Below are positions 26,895 through 39,340 of a DNA stretch of 64,000 nucleotides, piece by piece. Location of the stretch: positions 1-64,000 of the forward strand of contig BEXV01000119.1 of assembly GCA_003118195.1 (NCBI GenBank), written 5' to 3'. How positions within the stretch are numbered: the first letter of the stretch is position 1; each line of letters starts with the position of its first letter. The position numbers and the translations under genes are program-made. Under the pieces are notes generated by a model. The model searched no databases and was not told where the DNA came from. It worked only from the letters and a program-made list of their open reading frames with translations. The DNA is from Hemicentrotus pulcherrimus. Its lineage: Eukaryota > Echinodermata > Echinoidea > Camarodonta > Strongylocentrotidae.

Positions 26895-26896
<2 letters not shown>

Positions 26897-26932
<36 letters not shown>

Positions 26933-26998
26933 AGAGAGAGACAGACAGAGAGAGAGAGAGAGAGTGTGAGAGAGGGGAAGAGAGAAGGAGAAAGAAGA
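26897..26998 (+). repeat. (GA)n microsatellite
   Basis: (GA)n with a G run in the middle and a purine-rich tail. Confidence 0.85.
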
Positions 26999-29336
26999 GA
27001 GACACGGGGAGCTGTAGCACGAGTACAGTATATCCAATAATCTTTCATTAGCGTAGAAGTAATTGTCTTGAACTGAAACCGGAGGGGGTCCTATTTGAGG
27101 TTGGATTCGGATAGACAACTTGTTAGATGATGATTACGATCGTTCACATGCTGCTTTGTAGGCTACATGTATGTCGCATGTTCATGATAGGGGAGCTACC
27201 TCTCTCACAGCACACCGCTTTTTGTAGCTTCCCTTTTTGTCTATTCATTTTTACTTGACTTTACCTTATGATGCTTATTTTGTCATAATACGATAAATGA
27301 ATATTTGAATATAATTCAATCTCTAGAATATCCCAGTTCCACCATTGAGGCTCAGTAGGTAACCAATAAGGTGCACAATAAGATGCATAGATCACACCCA
27401 CCTGCTTTATTGAGCCGGTGCTTTGGAAATCAGACATTGTTCAGGGGCGCACCTTAGGGTGAAAAGCTGTGAATATTTGTATTCATCCACGTACAATTTC
27501 GCACCGTTTAAGATGATATTACATGTATGAAGGGTTCAAAACTGAATTGTTATACGGTTCAATATCTCACATATACATGTTCGTATTATATCAGTCTCGA
27601 CTTGCTTATTGAAGAAAAAAAGCTACAAATCGGTCTAAGCATTGTTTTGTCATTAACTGGGACTGCAGCTGAGAGCTTAAAATGATATACTAATTTTCAT
27701 GGTTTATTCTTTCTCTGAGTATTTTAGAGTCCAATCACCATCGCTACTACAACCTCCATTTCCTTCTTCGTCATCATAGCCAAATATCACTGTCATGACC
27801 ACCCCTTGTTATACTTAATTTAATTTTGTATTTTCAATAATTCCAGTAATATTGTTCTACTGTGACATTTTCAAAAGGATTCCCTCAGAAACAAGAACGC
27901 CGTAAAAAAGTAAAACAAGTGTTTACAGTCAGAACTTAAAGAGAAAGTATTTTATCGCATGTCAATAAAATGGTGACGCTGTATAGGTGAGAAGAGGGGG
28001 CCCCGCCTGGTTTATACATGATGCGACAAACCACGAGTGTAATGTGTACTTCAATCATGCATAATATCACACCGAAGGACTTTAATGTTTTACATGTGGA
28101 GTACCCCATGGCATCGGATGTGCCTAAATGAATATTTTATTCAAGCGTGAATGTTCTTAAACATCCTAGAATTCGTTTTGGAAACATATCCGGTTTAGTA
28201 AAATGTAGATAATCCGCCGAACAATTTCACCAAGCCCCAAAAAGAAGAAGATAATACCCTTTTGTTAGAACTTAAAAAAGGTCTCAGTGAAATACCGTTA
28301 TGCATTTGATGCCAGCCCTTGATCGCGACACTCTTTCATTGAATGTGAGACAGAAGATAATACTCTCTAAATGGTTAGAACATTTTCCAGTCAACCCTAG
28401 GCCCCAGTGACGTGCCAACCTTCATCTAGACTCCCACCCCTCAGTCTCTTTTCCCATCCAATAGAGACAAAACGCCTTCACATTTTAGCTACAGACTTCA
28501 TTTGCATGAACTAGCTCAGTTCTGGCGGATCGGAGGGCGGCTAGCTCGAGCTGGCTATAGCCACGGTTGTATTGAGGGGGCCCGGAAAGGGGAGATTTTT
28601 TTTCTTCAAATAGGGGAGGGGCGTTTTGGATGAAAGAGAGGCCACTATGGATATGTGAAACCAGGGATTGTTGGTAACTCTCATATCCCTGGTGAAACAG
28701 TTGATGATTGCAGATATGCAGAATAAGAATGAGAGGAAGTGCTTGGAGAATATTAAACTTTTCAAATCCGATAATAGAATTGGTGACTGATCAGGCACCA
28801 TGTCTCATGAAGATGCGGTTTCATTTCAGGACCAACAATCTCCATTTGAAATGGAATAAATTACATGCATTTATATCTCTCTAATGCTGTAATATGATTA
28901 GAATACACATTTTAATAATGCAGTACGTCGAGCTTTGGATTGGCTAAGCTATGCCTGAGAGTTAATACCAATTGCGTTTCCCCAAGGTCAGTGCTAATGA
29001 CCATACACATGAATGCTGTACTGCTAATTTCACATTGCATGCATTGATATCATGGCGAAATAATTTGTGATAGGTAATATTTTATATTTAGATTGAGAGC
29101 CTATCCAAATTAAAAACTGACTTCGATGTAGGCGTGGTTTTTATTTAACGTACTAAAAGGATGTTTGGCATTTTAGAAATATATGCTCATGCGATTAAAT
29201 GTAGGTTATGTAATCTCCCACTGAAATGCATTCGATTATACGAACATTTCATCTTTGTGGTGGAGAATGTTGTGTTATACTTAGGTATTGTAGAAGCTTA
29301 CAACAACGACACCATAAAGTGATATGTACAAGTTAC

Positions 29337-29372
29337 CATGGTTACATCATGAAACATGGTTACATCATGAAA
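29337..29372 (+). repeat. 18-bp tandem repeat, two copies
   Basis: CATGGTTACATCATGAAA is repeated exactly, head to tail. Confidence 0.7.
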
Positions 29373-31008
29373 CAGACACATTTTCCTCAATATGAGAATC
29401 CCGTGCTTAATCATAACCATCGCTCTTCGAACTTATTATTACATATTTATCTTTATCTCTCCTTTCCATCTACAATCTAATAAATAGGTACTAGTGTTTC
29501 GCTCCAACAAGTCCGTTGACACAAACCTCACTTTTTTCTGACCCCCATTATTTATCTTCTTCCCTTCGCTGCTCCCACCCGCGTCCGTCTCTCCCATTCA
29601 CCCTCTACATCCCCCTGCCGCATCCATGGCGCATCTCATTAAGATCTATGTTCATCTTGACATTTTGGAGTCTTACCAGGGAGCTCCCCCGCTGCCTGCT
29701 AGCGGCGTCTCATAAACTACGCCACGGGTCTTCGTCTTTTAAAGAGGTAAAGCTTTGCCTATCAGCATCAAAATAAAACGGGTAATTAAGAGTAAGTGAG
29801 AGAATTGAACGAGACGTAGACATGTCACAGTCTAGAGACAGACAGGCAAATTAAAGATGGATGCAGCGAATCGAAGAGATATATAGACTATTCACCGGAA
29901 AAATAATATTCTTATTCATCTCACGGTGAAATATTAGGCATTGCAGTTAGATAAAAATATATATAACATATCGAGAGGCAAATTGCATACATATGCTCCG
30001 AACGATGAATTTATTGAAAGGAAAAGGAATAATACATCAAGAGAACAGCAACTAAAGGAGGCGAGCAAAATAGGAGGAAAAATAAAACAAAAGTAAGAGA
30101 GAGCTTCCTTTCTCTTTAGACAATTTGCAAGCAGACGCTGTGTCATGGAATATAATTTGATAATCTTCTAGTGATGTCAAGTTTGGCTAATTGATGTTCT
30201 TCTGATATTATTGAATTTGACTGCCTGTTGAATTGTGGCTATATTTATTTTGAGCGATTACTATGAATCAGACCCATAAATTAATCTGCTTTAGCAATAC
30301 TACATTTTGTCCATGGACATTAAAAAATCATACAAGCTTTCATCACATACATATACAATTATCTACATTGTGCATTTAAAGCACATTTGAATATAGTGTA
30401 CATTTCTTTCATCTTTACTTGGTGAATCATCTAAAGTCAACAAAAATTATCTTATCCTTTTTAGATTTCTCTACTGGAAGTTAATGTATAGTTCAATATT
30501 AACAAAATTGCAAATACACTACAAAAGGATTTTCGAAATGAAGAATTTAGATACATTCTTGAACACATAAAGATTAATACATTTCTATGTATACATATAA
30601 TTTACAGGTACTTAATTGACTTTATCTGTGGCAATACCAGCGCCATAGATGGGATGATATTGTCTTGATTTCAAAAGCCGGATAGGCGGTTGACCTTATC
30701 ATGGGTTTACGCCCCTAGCAAGATTTCCTTTATACGCTGTGTCCGAGTTCTCATGATTGACCAATTGGATTTCATAAGGTGAACCCAATTCGATGGGCTA
30801 TAAGCAATCATGATGACCCTTTATGATGCAGCTAACCTTACAAAAACTTTGGTTTGCATTTTATACCGATTTCTCATAGACAAATTGAGATGTCAATTGA
30901 TTATCTGGTGATTCTATATCGACGGAAAGCTTTATCATGACCTTTCCTTAACCCTAACAACTTCCACCCTGACCTTTAAAACCCTTATAAGTACCACAAT
31001 TTACAACC

Positions 31009-31312
31009 GTATAACAATTTTTTTCCTGCTGGACACTTTTTTCCATACCATTTTGTCTATGTGTTTCAACGTGGAGGTGGTGTGATACAGTGGTTCATTC
31101 ACTTGACACTCAATTCAAGGGTTGGGGGTTCGAATCCCAAACCCGGTGCTGACGTCATTTGGCAATATATTAATCCACTTATGCCACTCTCCACCCGGGT
31201 GAAAATGTGTGCCTGGCAAATGCGTGGTTGCAAATAATTACACGGCCTGCTGGAAGAGCAGTAATAATACTGATGTGACTACCCTGTGCACATTAGACAA
31301 GGCTGGTGGGAT
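31009..31312 (+). mobile_element. SINE type 2, copy 2 (longer, with body)
   Basis: It has the same 5' part as the copy near 22.1 kb, with an A-box-like element at 31078-31093 and a B box GGTTCGAATCC at 31127-31137. It continues into a body with CACTCTCCACCCGGGTG, shared in reduced form with the SINE at 5.0 kb, so the two SINE types have related bodies. The 3' end has no clear (ATT)n tail. About 60 bp before the A box are shared by both copies, which implies the mobile unit begins upstream of the tRNA-like head. Confidence 0.7.
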
Positions 31313-32339
31313 GGTTTAACAAAATATATATCACCGTAAGTCTTATGAGCTTTTCGTTTCATGTTCTTTACAGGCCAACATTGATTTTATTATTGATATA
31401 TACATTGATGATATGTTAAAGATATAAATCTTCACTTTACACATTTTTTCTTCAACTAGACAGAACAGATTCTGCTCCAGGGCGCAGACAATGTACATGT
31501 ACCTCACTCTTTTTCTTGTCATGGTTAGTTTGGAAAAAAATGATAAGTAATTAATTATTCAGAGTTAAATTAATGCTCAAGTACTTTTTGGAGACAACTT
31601 TTAATCATATTGTTCGATTTTGATAATGCCATATTCTTCGAATGATTGAGTAGTTTCCAGAATTTGATTTCTCTGTAGATTTTGTTGGTTTTATTTCTTG
31701 TTTGGTTTGATTGAACTTCCTAGAAGAGCAAGCTTAATGATTCGCCATGTAACAAATGTGCATGTATGTCTTCTTTATTTTTTACGTTATTGAGGGCGCC
31801 TATGTAAAACAGCTACTGAAGGGACTGCCCCGTTACAATGATCCTCAATGAAGAAATAAATTGGTAAATAATAATGAATAAATTGGTAAAAACTAATGAA
31901 TAATGAATTGAAGAAAGAAATATATAGGTAAATAAACAAATAAATAAATAAATGACTGACTATGTAAATAAAAACTAAACAAACAAAAAATATTCATATG
32001 TATTTGTACTACATATCCCTCCAAGGTAGAATTCACCTTCACTATAGTCGGATCCACCTCAGATCCCTCACTGTTCTACACTGTCCTGACTATATTGAAA
32101 AAGAAAATTTCATTTATAATTGGCCTTGTAAACCCCAAGGTTGCCCAAGGGTTTAAAAATAGTTGCGTGGCAAACGAAGTGGATCGATAAACGATCGGTG
32201 TAGGGCATGGAGGAAAAGGGAGAAAAAATGGCGAAATGACCAAGAGAGACCGGTAAAAGATCAAGGTGAGAGGAAGCAGGACGAAGGGGAAGAGACTGAG
32301 TGGAATAGATTAACAGGTGTGTGAGGGGCGGGGAGGTTG

Positions 32340-32610
32340 GTAGTAGAGGCGCCACTCTTAGCTGTCCGGAACAAGATTCTAGGCAGGTCTTTCAGCCGGC
32401 TCGTTTGAATGTGACGCGGTTAACCGCCGCCTTATTTAAAACGTGTAAATAAACGGCAACTGTGCGCACCAAAAGTCATGCGTGAAATTACCGTCCGCGC
32501 TGTAAGATCCAGAAATGTGACGCGTATTACACTCTACGTCATTAAAAGAAAAAAAACGCCGCGGTTTCGCCACGTCATATCTGCACGTCGGAGGCCTAAG
32601 ATTGTCACAC
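32340..32610. promoter_or_regulatory. CpG-rich stretch with clustered CRE-like sites (candidate regulatory element)
   Basis: In an otherwise CpG-poor intron, this stretch has many CpGs and four CRE/half-CRE-like motifs: TGACGCGG at 32412, TGACGCG at 32518, TACGTCAT at 32535 and CACGTCAT at 32571, with a TATTTAA-like element near 32433. It could be an enhancer or cryptic promoter in the large intron. This is motif reading only; no transcript evidence is visible. Confidence 0.3.
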
Positions 32611-34917
32611 TTTGGAATAATGGCATCGAAAGTGGTTACTGTCTTGTTATTTTAGTTTTGAACTTCTTTACGTGTTTGTCACATTTTCTATTTATCGTTG
32701 AAATCGTGACTTGACGAGAATGAGTCCAAGAGGCGTATGTGCACTGTTTATATAGTGGGGGCAAGATATCGATGTAAACAAAAACATACGTTTGTGAAAT
32801 GTCTCATTGCAATATTCATATTAGTATTAATCATATACCAATCTCATCTCATTTTTGTGGTTAGATTTTTTCGGTTTTTCAACGTCGTATCGCTTCATTC
32901 ACTAACTGCCGACAATCAGTCAGCTGCCAAATTCTGAGCTATGAATTGCTTCTTCAATATTTTTTACAAGCACGCGCATATGCCAAAATATGTCATTGTA
33001 TACGGCGATATTGGAAACGTCAGATAAAAGGATTATATGAAGGTTCATTTTATTTTTCAAGCATGTCAATTTTTTTTCAAAGACATTTTTTTAATTTGAT
33101 TTAATCTAAACTTGCATAAGTTACAGAGAGAGAAAAGGGTGAATTGGAAAGGAAGAGGGAAATTAAGGTGGAGAGAAAGAGAGAGAGAGAGATAGATTAC
33201 ACCATACCATGGCGTTTAGGTCTCATGTATTACTGCATTGGCCGATACTCATCAGCTCGTTGTTTCACATACGGTCAAGGTATCTTCGCCGCAGAACCCA
33301 TACGCTTTATCTCTCTCTTGCTCCACCCTCTCTATCTAAAGCACACCCGACACATAAACAAATCAACGAGAGTGCAGGGACTGAGAAAGAGAGAGTGATA
33401 TGGTGATGGTGATAGAAGGTTAGATACTCAACATATGGACATTATCTTCTGAAGACCTACCCTTTTGCGATAACAGCTTTCCTCCGAGATAGGAGGAAAA
33501 GCGAAGAAATAACAGTTTGGTTGATTCGATGGCAGTACACCGATAAACATGAGTTGGACGTCACCAGTAGGATGGGTGGTTTGTAAAGGAATACACACTT
33601 CCAAAACAGTATAGCATCGATAGGGGAGACCGAGGACTAAAAAGGTAAGATCAGTAAACAGAAGAAGGTTTCGGTTAGGAACATTATAGGTGAGGCAAGT
33701 TAAAATGGTATCGTAGCTGATACATTAGTGTAGGTTATTCATGTATGATAATACAATTGCAAGTTAAGAAAAAGAAGAAGACGAGAGGGGGATAGAGAGA
33801 GAGAGAGGGGGGGGGCAGAATCTGATATAACGGATGTGTATTCATTATACAAATTTGTTTGTTAGCTTCTGAATTTTATTTTGCATGTGGAAAGGAAAGT
33901 TATTTTATCTCAGCTAATGTAACAAATTGCTGAAAAAACAAAATTGAAGGATATATACAAAAATATGATACTGCGAAAGCTTCCGTTTTCCAGGTCGTTT
34001 TCCAGAATAGACGTTTTTATAAGCCTGGTAAATGGATTCATTTCCTATTCGTCTATAGTAACCTCACAAGTAACGCTTTAAGTGCTATCAAAAAGATTAC
34101 ATTTTTTTAACGAGTCTGTAAATGAATAAAGAAAAACATGTATATGCATTTCATTTGAATTCAGTTAAAATGTTGCATACATAAGTCAGCCCAGTTAGAT
34201 ATGCATTGCTTTGTGGGGGGGATAGAAAACAAAAAAACAATCAGTATAAAACAAAACACCAACACATCGTGACACCATGGAGGGCGCTGTCCTTTCAAGC
34301 ATCATTGTCGAGGGGAAAATATAAACAAGAAAAAAGAAAAAGAACCAAAAAACAACAACACTAACAAAAGAATTATTTGAGATCAGTTAGGACGATGGCC
34401 TATCAAGCATCATCTCAAGAGGTGCGATGGTCCCTTCTACCAATCATTTTGTACTGGTATTCTTATTATGAAAGACCATTGTCAGTCGGGTTTGAGATTA
34501 TTTGTGGACATTTTAAAGTGCTTGCTTGTGTGGGTATTTTATGAACGGAAATTCTTCTGCCAATATTGATTTTTATTTTGGTGGGATCGTGCCATCAGTT
34601 TAAAGTGTAAATGTTAGCTCACTCCCCAAAATATATTTGAATACTCTACATCGTGAATTCTAGATTCTAGATTTGGAATGAAGAAGGGCATTACATCTTC
34701 GTTTATATAAGACAGCTATATAAACTAATATAGAAAAGAAAATGAAACGTGCACTTTAGATCGACGAAATGACTTATTGGTCGTATGTCTAGTCATAATG
34801 TGAATGATTATTAACTTACTATGTTCACATTGATGTATCTTTCATATGTATTGTAATTTGTAGGTTTGTTTTTTGAATTATTTTTGGTCAATATATAACT
34901 GTTTGTCATTGTATTTT

Positions 34918-34968
34918 GTTCGTTATAGCGCCTAAAGACTTCGATGGAAAGCGCTTAATAAGCACCGT
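34918..34968. repeat. SINE-like 3' fragment with paired GCGC motifs
   Basis: TATAGCGCCTAAAGACTTCG followed by AAAGCGCTTAATAAG resembles the GCGC-containing 3' ends of the SINE-like repeats in this window. It is short and diverged. Confidence 0.35.
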
Positions 34969-36049
34969 TTTTTTTTCAATATTGGTATAAGAGTTTATTA
35001 AGAAACCACAGCAGAAGTAGAAAAAGGTAACTGTTAGAAAGAGAAAAATGAGAGAAAACAATTATGTTAGGATAAAATACGGATTAAGAAGTTTTTCACG
35101 TATGACTTACGTATATGTGCTAAAATGAGGATGGATGTGATGTTCAAAAAACACAATTCGAATTTCTGTTAGAGTATTGATATTGGTTTCTGAATGTTTA
35201 ACATGGCATACATGTATAATGTAAAGTTTGCCAAATGCTGTACTATTCGGCGCCAAATACACCAGCATAAAGCTGTAGTCAAACTACTTAGAGGTCAACT
35301 TAAGCCAGAACATTCTACAAACAAAGACATATAGTGTTTTAGTGATTTTTAATTTACTAAAACGTAACTGATATTGCCTCAACTTACTTGACTTTTTTTT
35401 TGCAGGCATTCAAGTCGGAATATTGAACACCGTTTAATTAATGTGATTGCTTATGATGTCATATTAACTTGCATAGTATGCTATAACACTTGACCGCATA
35501 TATTGGTTTTACGACACATCTAATTGAGTATATGCTAATGTAAAAAAAGACTGAGACATCCCATGCAATCTACAACCCCATACTTTGAAATATATTGGGT
35601 ACAGCATCAGTTTGTTGAAGTATTCATGAAATAAAGACAAAATTGGAATAGCAAACAACTATTTCATTAACGGTGGCTTTCTTTACATATCTCCTTTGTT
35701 CCTTAAATTCTATACTTATTCTTGACCACTGCAATCAAACAACCAGTCTCCGTTTTGAATGTTTGGCTCCTCCAGAAGTCTTATATCCCCATGACCTTTA
35801 ACTTGTTAGGACCGTCAGAATAAACGTGGACCTAGACCCAGATCACCTTTGAATAAACCTTTCTAAACATATTAAAACTGAAATAACACAGTTGCCACCT
35901 TATCGATGATGACACATTTTAGATGGCCTCGCTCAATGTTGCAATTCCTTCCCAATCTCAATTCCCCCTTCTTCTATATTCGCTTACTTTGAATTATTGA
36001 CTACTATCTTGACTAGTTCATCGCTTGGGCAAGGTTTTATCTTCACACC

Positions 36050-36300
36050 TTCTCACCTTCTCATCCATCCCCTCTTCTTCTCACCCTCTCCTCTCTTACC
36101 CTCCATATTTTATCAGTTTACAGATCTCCGCTATATGCTTTTTAAATCTCTCTTTATATCCCGTTTCTCTTTCTCTCTATGTGCTGTCTCTATATATTCC
36201 ATTTCCCTCTGTACTTTCAACCTTTATTTCTACCTTTCTCTCTTTTTACTCCCCCCTCTCTCTCTCTCTCTCTTTCTCTTTCTCTCTCTCTTTTCCAGAC
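36050..36300 (+). repeat. CT-rich tract
   Basis: A pyrimidine-rich stretch with a (CT)n core at about 36254-36292. It gives a 158-residue Ser/Leu/Phe frame that is not considered a gene. Confidence 0.75.
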
Positions 36301-39112
36301 TTTTTATTTCTATCCTTGGGTTTCTGCTTATCTTACACTCCGTCTCTGATTTTCTTTATACTATGTCTCTCATTCATTTTGAAATAGACCGACCGTCTCA
36401 CAATACTTTGTACAGCTGTATCTCCCGTATATTTTTTTCTCAGTCTGTCACTTTCTTTATGCCTCTGTCATAACCATTCCCATTGAATGTTGGTCCATTA
36501 TCCGTGTCCTCGTTATTACCTACTACCGTCCTTACTCTGTCATCGTAATACATTTCCATAGTCTGCTCACTCACATTCTTCCGTTATAAATTCCCTCTCA
36601 TCCTTTCTCTCTTTAGAATGAATGAGGCAATATTATAATTGATCTTGATTTGACGAACAGGGTAAAAGCTACATGTCTCCTTTAAGTCATAAATGAAAAT
36701 GGTTTCAGTCGAGCTGTAAATTGAGAAGTATGCAATGACAGAAAAACAATGCATATGTGTTCTATTGTGTTTATCTACGATGGACTCTTTCCTATGTAAG
36801 TCTATATATTCTTATTCTTAAAGATTTCCTTTTCTGTTAAATGAAAAAAGAACAGCAGCAACAATTACAACGAATACAACATCAACAACAGATCGAGAGG
36901 TAGACAGAGTGAGCAAACAAAGATGACATAAATTATTAAACTGAAATAAATTTAGACAGATAGTGCTTGTCCATGCAAGCATACTCACATAGCATCTTAG
37001 AACATCGCAATCAACCGATGTACCGAGAGTCAAGTCGCCAATTGATTGAAGATGACGTAGGCCTACAGAGAATAAATTTGTTTCAGTGAAAGGAGACAAA
37101 ACATGGAACAATTACAACAGCTGCCGAGCTCATTTTCTTACAGGACACAACGCTCGAAATTAAATGATCCATACATCTGACAAACCCCAATACCTTAATA
37201 CGATTTACATGATATCTCTCAGGTGTGTAAATCGGATTTGTGAAATAAACGAGCGTTAACGAATATTACATTCATCTTATACTATCAATGGTCTGTTAGT
37301 GTATTCTTACCCATCCTCCCGCCAGGAATCACCTTGGAGCTGTGTTTGTCCAATCATTCGATTCATTTCTTTAGCTTAATTTATTTAACAGTTACTCTGA
37401 CAAATGTTGTCAGATGTACTTTGTATTAATGGAGATGTAAGTGTACTTTTGACTAATCCAGAAGTACTTAACTTTCAATTAGACTGATAATGTAACGACA
37501 CTAGGCAGTGACTAGCTGCTGACAAGGAGCTAAACATTTATCATACAAAACATTACAAAATGTAGTGATAATCATCCCATGTTATTGTTCATTGTCCGTC
37601 TAATTGTCACTTGCAGTATTCCTAAAATATGTTCATATTTTAAAGACAATTTTCACATAGCGGACTGTATTATTATGTTAATTTCAAATATTTATTTGTT
37701 TTCTTTTATTTACTATTCGTATTATTTTTTATTTACATGTAATTGTATGATTTCACTTGTAATTGTACTCGCAGGGGTCCATGTAAGACCAACATGTGTT
37801 GAATGTGCTACCCTGTTAATACATACATAATGAATATATTAAATAATCCATTCATTGATTTAATTCATTGATGCACCTTTAATGGGAACTTAACCCCCAA
37901 ATGGCTAACGGACATGTTTTCCTTCAAAGATATATCTTTTGCACAATCCTGAAGGCTGCTGTGGTGAAAGGGTGTCTCTCTGAACATAAAAATAGAGAGA
38001 TAATTCATTGTTGAGCAAAGGTGCGGGTATACCCTTAAATTATCATGCTTTTTACGAACCCTTCATTTCTTATACATGTACACACTGTTAATACCTAGAA
38101 ATCATAGTATCACATTTAATTAAGACGATAATTATGATTGTTTAAGAGGAAGTTTTGTTCTCGTAAAAGTGAAATTGATTTGGGCTCTTGTTCAGTATTC
38201 CTATGTAGAACAATGTAGGAATGTCCCATGAAATGTTCTCGTTAGTCCAAATATGACTGGAAATGGCTTCAACTGTCATCCCAATATAATACCTCACCTG
38301 TGATTCCTCACAACTTTATTAATTAATATTCACCATATTCTTGGTTTCAAGCAATCCTTTTTTCCCCCAGCAACTCTCCTTCCTAATAATCATAACATAT
38401 CACAGTAATTGTTCAGTATTACACAATCAACCTTCCAAAGCTTTTGAAAAGTCTTTTTTCATAATTCAATTGCAGTGTCAGTACTTTGTCTTTAAACTCG
38501 AATTAATTACATTTTTGATGGTTGGTGTTTGTCCGATTAGATTTTATGTACCTGTATCATGTTATCAATCCATAAACATGAATGGGGCCATAGAACTGCC
38601 GTGTCCTAGACCTACAGTGCCCTCGAACTACATGTTCAACCTGTTCTCCAATTCCCTAGTACTCTACCTCTATATGTTTTTAAAAACTTTTATAAAAAAA
38701 TAAATTTCTGTTGGAAAGTGTTATTGCTGACGGTCTAAACCAACTGTTGGGACAGTTTTCACTATTATTGTTCTCGAGAGTTACGTAAGCAAAAGCAATG
38801 GGCTTTGTTGAAAGATATACAACGGAAACAGGCCGTACTTTCATTGTGGATATACCATTGGACTATCCATAGAGTGTCCTACGTAGTTACGCACACAGCT
38901 GCCGCTCGGATCTGAGGCAAAATCGATTAATTTATGTGGTTGTAATTATGACCATGGCCATGCCTCTAGCAGGGGGTTGGATTAATGATGGGAAGACGCG
39001 TTCCACCCTGATGCATGCTGGCTTGAGATCAATCTAGGAGAGTGACTAACAATCGGAGGGCTTAACAGGAATCAAAAAGGTCCTGACACTGGGGATGAAC
39101 TCGACTCTGACG

Positions 39113-39340
39113 GGGGGGGGGGGCTGGAAAGGACTAGAAACAGAGAGAGAGATGGAGGAGGGAGAACACAGAGAGAGACAACAAAGAAAGGGAGACAGAA
39201 AGATAAAAAGAAAGAAAGGGAGAGAGAGAGAGAGGGAGGAATAAATATAGAAAGAGGGGGAAGAGAGAGAGAGAAAGAAAGAAAAAGAAGGAAAGAGGAA
39301 GAGGGAGGGGTAAAATAGAGAAGGAAGGGGGGGGGAGACC
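39113..39340 (+). repeat. GA-rich tract with G runs
   Basis: Runs of G at about 39113-39123 and 39327-39335 bracket an imperfect (GA)n / (GAAA)n purine tract. Confidence 0.8.

Noticed and set aside
32478..32714. 78-residue basic frame in the CpG-rich stretch
   Set aside because: No start context, splice sites or similarity; the basic composition follows from CpG-rich Arg codons.
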